The notes: generated by a model from the letters alone, not told the origin. A stretch of 64,000 bases of DNA from Pseudomonas sp. BGI-2 (GCF_004310295.1 NZ_SISB01000029.1:25803-89802), one strand, 5' to 3'; positions 52,226-61,285 are shown, counted from the first letter of the stretch. Numbers and translations: made by a program.

Positions 52226-52510
52226 ACTGTAATCCTGCGGTTTGGCTGGACTGGCGCGACGTGCACTATAAGCCGGACGCCCGGAGGGCGGCTAGCATGC
52301 CTTGAGTTGTGGCGAAGTGCCAGCCCCTCGCGGCTGGACTGCCATCTGTCATTAAGGTAGCTTTGCCGGTTACGCGGGAGCGTTCCAGCTCCTAGACTCA
52401 GACTTTTTCAGCGCGCACGTATTGATAACCATCAAGCGGACGACGCGCACAGTCTGGCCGGGCTTCGCCTGCGCTCCAATCATTCATCTGTCACTGACCC
52501 AAGGTTCTCC
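52226..52510. other. Divergent promoter region of morA and ettA
   Basis: The 285 bp carry no gene or repeat that I recognise. GC-rich and C/T-rich stretches alternate. Promoters of the divergent genes must lie here. Confidence 0.5.
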
Positions 52511-54175
52511 ATGGCTCAATACGTATTCACCATGCATCGGCTGGGCAAAGTTGTTCCTCCGAAGCGGGAAATCCTGAAAAACATTTCTCTGTCGTTCTTC
52601 CCCGGCGCCAAGATCGGCGTACTCGGCCTTAACGGTTCGGGTAAATCCACGCTGTTGAAAATCATGGCTGGCGTCGACACCGAGTTCGACGGCGAAGCCC
52701 GTCCGATGCCGGACCTGAACATCGGCTACCTGCCGCAAGAACCGATCCTGGACCCGACCAAGACTGTGCGTGAAGTGGTCGAGGAAGCGGTCAGCGTGAT
52801 CAAGAACGCCCAGGCGCGCCTGGACGAGGTCTACGCGGCTTACGCTGACGAGGATGCCGACTTCGACAAACTGGCCGCTGAACAAGCCAAACTCGAAGCC
52901 ATCCTGCAGGCCAGCGACGGTCACAACCTGGATCGCCAACTGGAAGTCGCCGCCGATGCGCTGCGTCTGCCAGCGTGGGATGCCAAGGTCGAATTCCTGT
53001 CCGGTGGTGAAAAGCGTCGTGTGGCCCTGTGCCGTCTACTGCTGTCCGCCCCTGACATGCTGCTGCTCGACGAACCGACCAACCACCTGGACGCCGATTC
53101 CGTCGCCTGGCTGGAGCACTTCCTGCACGATTTCCCGGGTACTGTGGTAGCGATCACGCACGACCGGTACTTCCTGGACAACGTTGCCGGTTGGATTCTC
53201 GAGCTCGACCGCGGCGCCGGTATCCCGTACGAGGGCAACTATTCGGGCTGGCTTGAAGCCAAGTCCGATCGTCTGGCGGCTGAATCCAAGTCGCAGTCGG
53301 CTCACGAAAAAGCCATGAAGGAAGAACTGGAGTGGGTGCGCAAAGGCGCCAAGGCCCGCCAGTCCAAATCCAAGGCGCGTCTGCAACGCTTCGAAGAAAT
53401 GCAATCGCAGGAATTCCAGAAGCGCAGCGAAACCAACGAGATCTACATCCCGGCCGGTCCGCGCCTGGGTGACAAGGTCATCGAGTTCAAGAACGTCTCC
53501 AAAGGCTATGGCGATCGCGTGTTGATCGACAACCTGTCGTTCTCCATGCCTAAAGGCGCCATCGTTGGCGTGATCGGCGGTAACGGTGCCGGTAAATCGA
53601 CCCTGTTCCGCATGCTGATGGGCAAGGAAACACCGGATTCGGGCAGCATCGAAGTCGGCGAAACCGTGCAACTGGCGTGCGTCGATCAGAGCCGCGAAGA
53701 CCTGGATGGCAGCAAGACTGTGTTCCAGCAAATCTCCGACGGTTCCGACCAGATCCGCATCGGCAACTACGAGATTCCGTCGCGTACCTACGTCGGTCGC
53801 TTCAACTTCAAGGGTGGCGATCAGCAGAAGTTCGTCAAGGACCTGTCCGGTGGTGAGCGCGGTCGCTTGCACCTGGCCCTGACCCTGAAAGAGGGCGGCA
53901 ACGTCCTGCTGCTCGACGAACCGTCCAACGACCTCGACGTTGAAACCCTGCGTTCCCTGGAAGAAGCCCTGCTGGACTTCCCTGGCGCCGCCATTGTGAT
54001 CTCTCACGATCGGTGGTTCCTTGACCGCGTCGCGACTCATATCCTGGCGTACGAAGACGACTCGCAAGCGGTGTTCTTCGAAGGCAACTACACCGAGTAC
54101 GAAGCTGATCGCAAGAAACGCCTCGGCGAAGCGGCTTCCCAGCCGCATCGCGTACGGCACAAGAAACTGGCCTGA
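52511..54175 (+). CDS. ettA: Energy-dependent translational throttle protein EttA (ABC-F)
   Basis: 554 aa, the usual EttA length. Two ATPase domains: Walker A GLNGSGKST and GGNGAGKST, signatures LSGGEKRRVAL and LSGGERGRLHL, Walker B LLLDEPTNHLDADS and LLLDEPSNDLDVET. The linker between them is long and basic (KGAKARQSKSKARLQRFEEMQ), as in ABC-F ribosome factors. EttA binds the ribosomal E site and senses the ADP/ATP ratio. No membrane part exists. RBS is weak (AAGGTT). A strong terminator follows. Confidence 0.95.
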   Translation: MAQYVFTMHRLGKVVPPKREILKNISLSFFPGAKIGVLGLNGSGKSTLLKIMAGVDTEFDGEARPMPDLNIGYLPQEPILDPTKTVREVVEEAVSVIKNAQARLDEVYAAYADEDADFDKLAAEQAKLEAILQASDGHNLDRQLEVAADALRLPAWDAKVEFLSGGEKRRVALCRLLLSAPDMLLLDEPTNHLDADSVAWLEHFLHDFPGTVVAITHDRYFLDNVAGWILELDRGAGIPYEGNYSGWLEAKSDRLAAESKSQSAHEKAMKEELEWVRKGAKARQSKSKARLQRFEEMQSQEFQKRSETNEIYIPAGPRLGDKVIEFKNVSKGYGDRVLIDNLSFSMPKGAIVGVIGGNGAGKSTLFRMLMGKETPDSGSIEVGETVQLACVDQSREDLDGSKTVFQQISDGSDQIRIGNYEIPSRTYVGRFNFKGGDQQKFVKDLSGGERGRLHLALTLKEGGNVLLLDEPSNDLDVETLRSLEEALLDFPGAAIVISHDRWFLDRVATHILAYEDDSQAVFFEGNYTEYEADRKKRLGEAASQPHRVRHKKLA

Positions 54176-54192
54176 TATCGGGTTGGTTGCAT

Positions 54193-54225
54193 AAAAAAAA
54201 CGGAGCATTCGGGCTCCGTTTTTTT
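54193..54225 (+). terminator. Terminator after ettA
   Basis: ACGGAGC (54200-54206), loop ATTCGG, GCTCCGT (54213-54219), followed by T-run and preceded by an A-run. Confidence 0.9.
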
Positions 54226-54254
54226 ATGGGTGTTATTCAGATAAACCGCGGCGT

Positions 54255-54332
54255 AGCTTTCGCGGGCAAGCCTCGCTCCTACAGGGGAATGCATTCCAAA
54301 TTGTAGGAGCGAGGCTTGCCCGCGAAGGCGTC
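54255..54332. repeat. Inverted REP pair, GTAGGAG type, tails outward
   Basis: TTCGCGGGCAAGCCTCGCTC and GGAGCGAGGCTTGCCCGCGA with a short spacer, between ettA and the Gre-like gene. Confidence 0.9.
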
Positions 54333-54339
54333 CTCCTGA

Positions 54340-54834
54340 TCACCCGATCTCTATGCTCAGAACCTCAATCACCAAATCCCCCACCGGCCGCTTCCACACA
54401 ACTTCATCACCGACCTGCGCGCCAAGCAACGCCCGCCCCAGCGGCGAACCCCAATTGATCAGCCCGCTCGCGGCATCCGCCTGATCCTCGCCCACCAACT
54501 GCACGCGTTGTTCATTGCCCTGTTCATCGGCAAAGGTCACCCAGGCGCCCATCTGCACTTTATTAGTCGAGGAAGCCGGTACGACTAGCTGAGCACTTTG
54601 CAGGCGTTGATTGAAATACCGCCAGTCACGCTCAAGGTCGGCCTGGCGCTGTTTGTCCGCCAGTTCACCCTCCGCACTCTGTTCATTGAGCAGGTTTTGT
54701 ACCTGGGCGACTTTCGCCTGAAGCTGCGCAAGCCCGGCGGGCGTGACGTAATTGGGCTGCGCGCTGACCTGCCGTTCGACTGGCTGATCGGCTTGCGCGG
54801 CGGCATTATCTTCATTGACGAAAGCGCGACTCAT
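54340..54834 (-). CDS. GreA/GreB family elongation factor-like protein
   Basis: 164 aa. N-terminal coiled coil (YVTPAGLAQLQAKVAQVQNLL... to RYFNQRLQSAQLV) and C-terminal FKBP-like domain (VQMGAWVTFADEQGNEQRVQLVGEDQADAASGLINWGSPLGRALLGAQVGDEV), the Gre-factor layout. The coiled-coil tip reads QSAEGELADKQRQADLERD: the catalytic G-D-x-x-E-N-A-E-Y motif of GreA/GreB is absent and the hairpin is about six residues shorter. It probably binds the RNA polymerase secondary channel but may not stimulate cleavage. The first 30 residues are a variable acidic extension. It ends beside a REP pair. Confidence 0.75.
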   Translation of the reverse strand: MSRAFVNEDNAAAQADQPVERQVSAQPNYVTPAGLAQLQAKVAQVQNLLNEQSAEGELADKQRQADLERDWRYFNQRLQSAQLVVPASSTNKVQMGAWVTFADEQGNEQRVQLVGEDQADAASGLINWGSPLGRALLGAQVGDEVVWKRPVGDLVIEVLSIEIG

Positions 54835-54904
54835 GGTTTTCTCCCGTTATAGGGTTTGGGCCATGGTTGCAGGCTTTTAGTTTCGACGGATGTCTGTCAG
54901 CGAC

Positions 54905-55261
54905 TCATGGCGAGCGATAGGCTCGGGCGGCGTCCTGGTCCTTCTGTTGCTGCCAGGCCTTATCCCGGTCGTCCCAATGGTGGCTGCGATAGTCCTGGCG
55001 ATCCTCGCTTTCACGCATGGCCTGGCACTGGCGAAAACCGTCGCTCCAACCTTCGGCGTATTGCTGGTCCTTGAGATAACGCGGGACGTTCTTGCGAAAC
55101 TCCCCGCTGATTGCCCCGGCGGCTTGCCGGCCACTGCTGCAACCGTCATCGAAACCATCGGCGAACGCCGGTGGATAACCTTTGGCGATCAACTCTTCGT
55201 GGGTCGTCTGGCAACCCGCGATCAACATCAACAACCCCAACACACCTGCGCAACGCCACAT
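54905..55261 (-). CDS. Small lipoprotein of unknown function
   Basis: 118 aa with a lipobox LLMLIAGC (lipidated Cys about residue 17). The mature part, TTHEELIAKGYPPAFADGFDDGCSSGRQAAGAI..YLKDQQYAEGWSDGFRQCQAMRE, has a repeated Y-P/A-x-G-F/W-x-D-G pattern and two Cys that may pair. The C-terminus is very Asp/Gln/Arg-rich. It is likely anchored to the outer membrane. The family is not known to me. Confidence 0.7.
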   Translation of the reverse strand: MWRCAGVLGLLMLIAGCQTTHEELIAKGYPPAFADGFDDGCSSGRQAAGAISGEFRKNVPRYLKDQQYAEGWSDGFRQCQAMRESEDRQDYRSHHWDDRDKAWQQQKDQDAARAYRSP

Positions 55262-55365
55262 CTTGGACTCCCGGGCCGTTAAACGGCCTATAGAGAAAGT
55301 CTAGGACCGGATTCGTGAGGGGGATGTGCAAGGGCTGTGAAAAATCTATTGAACGCCACATACCC

Positions 55366-55459
55366 ATGTGGGAGCGGGCTTGCTCGCGAATGCGGTGGGT
55401 CAGTCAATGATGATGTCGACTGCCCTGCCGCATTCGCGAGCAAGCCCGCTCCCACAGGG
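55366..55459. repeat. REPIN, GTGGGAG type
   Basis: CATGTGGGAGCGGGCTTGCT and its inverse around a spacer containing GGTCAGTCAATGATGATGTC, again like the shared REPIN spacer. Confidence 0.92.
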
Positions 55460-55467
55460 GATTGGCG

Positions 55468-57321
55468 TCAGTAGTGATACCACTTCACCTCAAGCATCAC
55501 TTCGTTCTCGGGCGAGGCGAGGTGGCTGAATTCGCGCTGGGCGCTCAGGCGCAGACCCAGGTTGCGCGACACTTCCCACTGCTGGTTCAGGCTCACACTG
55601 CGGCGCACTTCGCCATTGGTGAAGAAGTCGCCCTTGGTTTCCAGGCTGAAATTGCCCAGCGGGTTTTTCCACAGCAGGCCACTGTTGAAGCCTGCCGCCG
55701 GTGCGATAAAGCCCGCAAAGTCGTTGTTGTGCTCCACACGCACGGTGCCCAGGGCAAAGCCGAGCATGTCTTCGCTCAGTTGCCAGGTGCCGCCGCCGCC
55801 ACCGTTGACGTGGCTGACCAACGTTTCGTCGTCATGCTTGCCCGGCACGCGTTCCAGACCGCCCGTGACCTGCCACGACAACGGCTGCAACAGGTCATTG
55901 CGCGGCGTCAGGGAGCGAATGGTCGCCAGGTCCAGTTGCTGGAACTGCCAGTGATTGCCTTCGTACTGGCGCAGTTTCATCTGCAGAATTTCGATCTGCG
56001 CGCCGAGCGGGAAGCTCTCGGCGTTATCGTTGAGATCGTGATAAGCCATGCGCAGGCCGTATTCACCGAACGCCTTGTCGCCCCGGGTGCCGATACCGGC
56101 CTGCCAGGTGCGGGATTCGTGTCCGTCCTCGGGTAGGCCGGGTTGCGCAATGTCCAGCTCAGGCGGTGGGTTCTGGTTGATCGCCCGCAGCAGTTCGAAA
56201 CTGCGTTGCGCCTGCTCTGGATCGCGTTCCTGACCGTTGGCGCGGTAACGCTCCAGTCGATAGGCCGCATCGATGATCAGCGCCTGGCGCTCGCGGGGCT
56301 GGGCCTTGAACGCTGGCGTTTGCAATTGCTTCTGGTCGGCGCTGACTTTCAGCACCCAGTCCTGCTCGTCGCCGGTTAAAGGCTCGGCGCGGCTCAGCAG
56401 TTCACGCTCACGAGATGGACGATACTGAATGGATTCCACCAACCCGGCTTCTTTCACCGCTTTGACGGTGTCGGTCGGAATCGCGGTCAGCGGGAACTGT
56501 TCGGTCAGGCGCAAGCCTGGCCGCGCCACTTGCAGCAGCTCAAGCAGGCGATAGGAGCAGTTTTCGTCGAAAAAGAAATAGTCGAACTGGATCTGCTTCA
56601 ACTCCCAGACGTGCTCGACCATGCGCTCGGTTTCTGCCTGCGTCAGGTTCAGCCGGTATTCCCACAGGTCCCGGTTCTCGAGGCTGCGGTATTCCGAGAG
56701 TTTTTCCTGATATGGCACCAGCGCAAACAGACCCGGATAGCCGCCCATCAAGCCTTTCCAGGCGTAGAGGATGCTGTTGTCCGAGCCTTCGATGTACGCG
56801 CCGAAGTTGATCGCATAACTGAGCAGGGCGGTTTGATCGCTCTGCACATTGGCCTGGTCGATGCGCAGCAAGGTATGGCCGAACATCGATGACGGACTGT
56901 TCAGATAAGCCGCCGGGAAAATCATCACCGCGCTATGGGGCGAGACATCCTTGAACCATTGCTTGAACTCCGTGCAATCGAGCTCCGGCAAATCTGTCAG
57001 GTTGAGTTGCGCTTTCAGCCAGCGGGTACGGGCCGGATAGACGCATTGCGCATGTTTTTCGCCAGCACTGGCCGGGGCATACAGCGCCTGAACGGTGGCC
57101 GCCAGTTCGCGGTCGGGGTGTTCGTTTCCATCGGGTGCGAGAAAGAACTTCCTGTCGCTGACATAGCTGCGCCATCCGCCCAGCTTGGCGGTTTCATAGT
57201 GGCCCAGGGAAATCCAGAAGGGGTCGTTGGCCAGTTGCTGCAAGCGTTGATTGTCTATGTGAGGCGCGGCGGACAGCGGGGCGCAGACACAGAGCGCCAG
57301 CCAGGCAAGGCGTTTGAACAT
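55468..57321 (-). CDS. DUF4105 domain outer-membrane/periplasmic protein
   Basis: 617 aa with a signal peptide (MFKRLAWLALCVCAPLSA, residues 1-18). Residues about 100-300 carry the DUF4105 pattern (MIFPAAYLNSPSSMFGHTLLRID..., then FDYFFFDENCSYRLLELLQVARP). The second half has many alternating short strands ending in VMLEVKWYHY, with an aromatic C-terminus typical of an outer-membrane beta-barrel. It may be a Lnb-type periplasmic hydrolase joined to a barrel. The ATG at 57321 precedes the signal peptide. It follows a DUF3015 gene on the same strand; the pair is probably conserved, since I recall it from other Pseudomonas. Confidence 0.75.
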   Translation of the reverse strand: MFKRLAWLALCVCAPLSAAPHIDNQRLQQLANDPFWISLGHYETAKLGGWRSYVSDRKFFLAPDGNEHPDRELAATVQALYAPASAGEKHAQCVYPARTRWLKAQLNLTDLPELDCTEFKQWFKDVSPHSAVMIFPAAYLNSPSSMFGHTLLRIDQANVQSDQTALLSYAINFGAYIEGSDNSILYAWKGLMGGYPGLFALVPYQEKLSEYRSLENRDLWEYRLNLTQAETERMVEHVWELKQIQFDYFFFDENCSYRLLELLQVARPGLRLTEQFPLTAIPTDTVKAVKEAGLVESIQYRPSRERELLSRAEPLTGDEQDWVLKVSADQKQLQTPAFKAQPRERQALIIDAAYRLERYRANGQERDPEQAQRSFELLRAINQNPPPELDIAQPGLPEDGHESRTWQAGIGTRGDKAFGEYGLRMAYHDLNDNAESFPLGAQIEILQMKLRQYEGNHWQFQQLDLATIRSLTPRNDLLQPLSWQVTGGLERVPGKHDDETLVSHVNGGGGGTWQLSEDMLGFALGTVRVEHNNDFAGFIAPAAGFNSGLLWKNPLGNFSLETKGDFFTNGEVRRSVSLNQQWEVSRNLGLRLSAQREFSHLASPENEVMLEVKWYHY

Positions 57322-57384
57322 AGTGGGCAACTTAAGTCGAAAGAAACAAAGACCCAAAGAGGGGGTAGGGCCAAAAAAACAAAA

Positions 57385-57407
57385 CCCGCTCCCCCAAAAG
57401 GAGCGGG
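57385..57407. terminator. Hairpin between DUF3015 and DUF4105 genes
   Basis: CCCGCTCC (57385-57392), loop CCCAAAA, GGAGCGGG (57400-57407), with an A-run at 57373-57384 that reads as a T-run for the minus-strand genes. It can end the DUF3015 transcript or reduce read-through into the DUF4105 gene. Confidence 0.78.
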
Positions 57408-57417
57408 CGGGTCGAGC

Positions 57418-57906
57418 TTAAGCTTGAGTAGCGTACTTGGCCAGACGCGGATCGCTCTTCAGAACGGCCAGGGTGTTGGTATGCACATCGTCAGCGGTCA
57501 CGTCAGCCTTGCTGAAGATCTGCTGGAAGTGCTCGTGAGTCACGGCAGCGAAGTGCGCACGGTCTTCCGGCGCCACGCCCAGTACCACAGCGTAGGTCGT
57601 CAGCGCTTCGCCGTTACCTTTGGCCATGTCTTCGGACAGCTCGTTCATCATGCCATTCATGGCAATCCAGGATTTGCCGCCATAGGTCAGCGACGCGTTA
57701 GTCGAGCAACCGTTAGTACCGGAGGTCATACCGAACGTTGCGTTGCCGGAAGTGCCGTTGGTGGTGGATGCCAGGAAGTGAGCCGGAGTGCCACGCTGAC
57801 CTTCGAACAGCATGTTGCCCCAACCGCAATCCGGGCCGCCTGGCGCCTGAGCCATGGCATTGAGGGATACAGCGGTGAAGAGAGTACCGAGAAGAATCCG
57901 TTTCAT
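57418..57906 (-). CDS. DUF3015 family secreted protein
   Basis: 162 aa. Signal peptide MKRILLGTLFTAVSLNAMA, then GGPDCGWGNMLFEGQRGTPAHFLASTTNGTSGNATFGMTSGTNGCSTNASLTYGG, the DUF3015 pattern with two conserved Cys likely forming a disulfide. It is a periplasmic or secreted protein of unknown function. The ATG at 57906 is followed directly by the signal peptide. It is the first gene of the pair with the DUF4105 gene, separated from it by a hairpin and 96 nt. Confidence 0.85.
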   Translation of the reverse strand: MKRILLGTLFTAVSLNAMAQAPGGPDCGWGNMLFEGQRGTPAHFLASTTNGTSGNATFGMTSGTNGCSTNASLTYGGKSWIAMNGMMNELSEDMAKGNGEALTTYAVVLGVAPEDRAHFAAVTHEHFQQIFSKADVTADDVHTNTLAVLKSDPRLAKYATQA

Positions 57907-58181
57907 AGCTTTGTTCTCTTTATGTGCATACCAATGGACAAGGGTCTGGCCCGATCTGGCGCCAGTGGGCCGGTTATTGTTCCAGCCGCGCAGTTTGGAG
58001 TTTAGGCACGTTCCTGAGGTTCCGTTATTTTTTGCATAACATTCGTTGAAAGCATTGATTTAGCCCCGGCCCGCTTGGCGATACCGCTTTGTCTATGCTT
58101 TGGCTAGAGGCGCGCCTTGCAAGTGAGGTATGGGCAGCGCCAGAATGCCGCTATCTGCCCCGCCTGATGTAAGGAAGCCCG

Positions 58182-60620
58182 ATGCCTGATCCTGTTGCTG
58201 CCAGCTTGCGTCTAGCGCCTGAAGCGCTGACCCGTCCGTTTTCCGCTGAACAGTTCAGCTTCTCTACCACCAATGATCTGGAGCCCTTCCGCGGTGTGCT
58301 TGGCCAGGAGCGTGCTGTCGAAGCCTTGCAGTTTGGCGTGGCCATGCCACGCCCCGGTTACAACGTATTCGTCATGGGCGAGCCCGGCACCGGCCGGTTT
58401 TCGTTCGTCAAACGCTACCTGAAGGCCGAAGCCAAACGCCTGCAAACCCCGGCGGACTGGGTCTACGTCAATAATTACGATGAGCCTCGCGAGCCTCGCG
58501 CGCTGGAACTGCCATCGGGCACGGCCGGTGCCTTCATCGGTGACATCAACGGTTTGATCGACAACCTGTTGGCGACCTTTCCGGCGGTGTTTGAGCACCC
58601 GTCCTACCAGCAGAAGAAAAGCGCCATCGACCGCGCCTTCAACCAGCGCTACGACAAGGCACTGGACGTGATCGAGCGCCTGGCGCTGGATAAAGAAGTC
58701 GCGCTGTATCGCGACGCCAGCAACATCGCGTTCACGCCGATGAGCGAAGGCAAGGCCCTGGACGAAGCGGAATTCGCCCAGCTGCCGGAAGCCGATCGTG
58801 AACGTTTCCACGACGATATTTCCGGTCTGGAGGAGCGACTGAACGAAGAGCTCGCCAGCCTGCCGCAATGGAAGCGCGAGTCGAGCAATCAACTGCGCCA
58901 CCTCAACGAAGAAACCATCACCCTGGCCTTGCAGCCGTTGCTGTCTCCGTTGTCGGAGAAATACGCAGAGAACGCGGCCGTTTGCGGTTACCTGCAAGCC
59001 ATACAGGTCTACCTGCTCAAGACCGTGGTCGAGCAACTGGTGGATGACAGCAAGACCGACGCCATCGCCCGCAAGCTGCTGGAAGAACAATACGCCCCTA
59101 GTCTGGTGGTGGGGCATTCGTCCAGCGGCGGTGCGCCGGTGGTCTTCGAGCCGCACCCGACTTACGAAAACCTGTTTGGCCGCATTGAATACAGCACCGA
59201 CCAGGGCGCGCTCTACACCACCTATCGTCAGCTGCGTCCGGGTGCATTGCACCGCGCCAACGGCGGTTTCCTGATCCTTGAAGCGGAAAAAATGCTCAGC
59301 GAGCCGTTCGTGTGGGATGCGCTCAAGCGCGCCCTGCAATCGCGCAAACTGAAAATGGAGTCGCCGCTGGGTGAGCTGGGCCGTCTGGCCACGGTGACCC
59401 TGACGCCGCAACACATTCCGTTGCAGGTCAAAGTCGTCATCATCGGTGCGCGTCAGCTGTATTACACGCTGCAAGACCTCGATCCGGACTTCCAGGAGAT
59501 GTTCCGCGTCCTGGTGGACTTCGACGAAGACATCCCGATGGTCGACGAGAGCCTGGAGCAGTTCGCCCAGTTGCTCAAAACCCGCACCTCGGAAGAAGGC
59601 ATGGCACCGCTGACCGCCGACGCGGTGGCCCGTTTGGCAACTTACAGCGCGCGTCTGGCTGAACACCAAGGGCGTTTGTCGGCACGCATCGGTGACCTGT
59701 TCCAACTGGTCAGCGAGGCGGATTTCATTCGTCACCTGGCGGGTGACGAGATGACCGATGCCGGGCACATCGAACGTGCGCTCAAGGCCAAGGCCACCCG
59801 CACCGGACGCGTCTCGGCGCGGATTCTCGATGACATGCTGGCCGGGATCATCCTGATCGACACGGACGGCGCCGCCGTCGGCAAGTGCAACGGGCTGACC
59901 GTGCTGGAAGTCGGCGACTCGGCGTTCGGTGTGCCGGCGCGGATTTCCGCCACGGTCTACCCGGGCGGCAGCGGCATCGTCGACATCGAGCGCGAGGTCA
60001 ACCTCGGCCAGCCGATTCACTCCAAAGGCGTGATGATCCTCACCGGGTATCTGGGCAGCCGTTACGCCCAGGAATTCCCGCTGGCGATTTCCGCGAGTAT
60101 CGCCCTGGAGCAATCCTACGGTTACGTCGATGGTGACAGTGCGTCGCTGGGCGAGGCGTGTACGCTGATATCGGCCCTGTCGAAAACACCGCTCAAGCAA
60201 TGCTTTGCAATCACCGGCTCGATTAACCAGTTCGGTGAAGTGCAGGCGGTGGGTGGGGTCAACGAGAAGATCGAAGGTTTCTTCCGTCTCTGCGAGGCCC
60301 GCGGGCTGACCGGTGAACAGGGGGCGATCATTCCGCAGGCCAACGTGGCCACGTTGATGCTCGACGAGAAGGTGTTGTCGGCGGTGCGTGCGGGGCAGTT
60401 CCATGTCTACGCCGTACGGCAGGCCGATGAGGCGCTGAGCCTGTTGGTCGGCGAACCGGCCGGTGCACCGGATGCCGATGGCCAGTTCCCTGAAGGCAGC
60501 GTCAACGCGCGGGTGGTGGAACGCTTGCGTGTGATCGCGGAAATGATCAGCGAAGAAGACCTCAAGGAAGCCGAGAAAGAAGCGGCGCTGGAAGCCCTGG
60601 TCGAAGCCAAACCGGCCTGA
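58182..60620 (+). CDS. Lon-like (LonB/YcbZ-type) ATP-dependent protease with degenerate P-loop
   Basis: 812 aa. The N-terminal AAA-like region has a Walker A of unusual form, GEPGTGRFSF, with Arg72 in place of the Lys; residues 150-350 are a helical insert and a later AAA part follows. The C-terminal S16 protease domain shows VDGDSASLGEACTLISAL (catalytic Ser653) and VGGVNEKIEGFF (Lys696), 43 residues apart as in E. coli Lon. GGAAG precedes the ATG. E. coli YcbZ is the likely counterpart, a Lon-type protease of unclear substrates. No partner gene is linked. Confidence 0.87.
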   Translation: MPDPVAASLRLAPEALTRPFSAEQFSFSTTNDLEPFRGVLGQERAVEALQFGVAMPRPGYNVFVMGEPGTGRFSFVKRYLKAEAKRLQTPADWVYVNNYDEPREPRALELPSGTAGAFIGDINGLIDNLLATFPAVFEHPSYQQKKSAIDRAFNQRYDKALDVIERLALDKEVALYRDASNIAFTPMSEGKALDEAEFAQLPEADRERFHDDISGLEERLNEELASLPQWKRESSNQLRHLNEETITLALQPLLSPLSEKYAENAAVCGYLQAIQVYLLKTVVEQLVDDSKTDAIARKLLEEQYAPSLVVGHSSSGGAPVVFEPHPTYENLFGRIEYSTDQGALYTTYRQLRPGALHRANGGFLILEAEKMLSEPFVWDALKRALQSRKLKMESPLGELGRLATVTLTPQHIPLQVKVVIIGARQLYYTLQDLDPDFQEMFRVLVDFDEDIPMVDESLEQFAQLLKTRTSEEGMAPLTADAVARLATYSARLAEHQGRLSARIGDLFQLVSEADFIRHLAGDEMTDAGHIERALKAKATRTGRVSARILDDMLAGIILIDTDGAAVGKCNGLTVLEVGDSAFGVPARISATVYPGGSGIVDIEREVNLGQPIHSKGVMILTGYLGSRYAQEFPLAISASIALEQSYGYVDGDSASLGEACTLISALSKTPLKQCFAITGSINQFGEVQAVGGVNEKIEGFFRLCEARGLTGEQGAIIPQANVATLMLDEKVLSAVRAGQFHVYAVRQADEALSLLVGEPAGAPDADGQFPEGSVNARVVERLRVIAEMISEEDLKEAEKEAALEALVEAKPA

Positions 60621-60940
60621 CATAGAGCCCCTGTAGGAGCGAGGCTTGCCCGCGAAGACGTAGTGTCAGTCGACGTTATCATCGCCTGACACGCCGCCTT
60701 CGCGAGCGAGCTTCGCTCCTACAGTTTTTGGGGGGCTGTCGAAACCGACATCCAGCCGCCATTAGTGCCATCAGTCTGACGTCAATGTTCGCACAATGAC
60801 CATTCGGCGCCTTCTGGTCTTACTTGACGTGCTAGTCAAACTTTTCTTCTATTCTCAGCTCAAGGATATCGACAGTAATCACTGGATCGAGACAGCCTTC
60901 CCGTGGGGGCTGAATACCGGATCTACCGAGGGTCGCCGCC
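60621..60940. other. Intergenic region after the Lon-like gene
   Basis: Contains a REPIN (60630-60724) and then about 200 bp leading into the next small gene. The forward frame at 60796-61146 overlaps the called gene in another frame and lacks a good ribosome site, so it is not called. Confidence 0.55.
60630..60724. repeat. REPIN, GTAGGAG left arm with mixed right arm
   Basis: CCTGTAGGAGCGAGGCTTGC faces GCGAGCGAGCTTCGCTCCTA around a spacer reading GTGTCAGTCGACGTTATCAT, the shared REPIN spacer core. Confidence 0.85.
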
Positions 60941-61261
60941 ATGTCGCGCAACCTCTGCCTCACCCGTCAATGTTTGGGCCTTGTGACCCGTATCGAGTGT
61001 GCCATCCGCCCATTGGCGGGGGATACGGGCATGTGGACCTTGCTCTTTGCCGCCGGAATGGCCGGCGAACAACCTTCCGCCATCAAGGCGCAGGGCCCGT
61101 TTCATGGCCCTTTCGTGGCGGAATCAATCCTCGACACGATTGTTGAAAGCCTGACCCTGCATGGCTACGAGCTGGCCGATGACCCGCAAATCTGGTGCCT
61201 GCACCTGCAAGCCCAACTTCGGGAAATCAACGGCGGCCGTTGCCGCAACCTCGGTGGCTGA
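60941..61261 (+). CDS. Conserved hypothetical protein
   Basis: 106 aa. MSRNLCLTRQCLGLVTRIECAIRPLAGDTGMWTLLFAAGMAGEQPSAIKAQGPFHGPFVAESILDTIVESLTLHGYEL... has four Cys but no recognised motif, signal or membrane segment. I recall similar proteins in other Pseudomonas without function. GAGGG lies about 9 nt upstream of the ATG at 60941. It is convergent with the large lipoprotein gene. Confidence 0.6.
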   Translation: MSRNLCLTRQCLGLVTRIECAIRPLAGDTGMWTLLFAAGMAGEQPSAIKAQGPFHGPFVAESILDTIVESLTLHGYELADDPQIWCLHLQAQLREINGGRCRNLGG

Positions 61262-61285
61262 GTTTCGGCCGGAGCACTGAACCGG

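Noticed and set aside
58212..60623. 803-codon antisense frame opposite the Lon-like gene
   Set aside because: A shadow of high-GC codon usage; the plus-strand gene has catalytic motifs, the minus-strand frame has none.
60796..61146. Forward frame ahead of the 106-aa hypothetical gene
   Set aside because: Overlaps the called gene in a different frame and starts without a ribosome site; low-complexity Arg/Pro/Gly tail.
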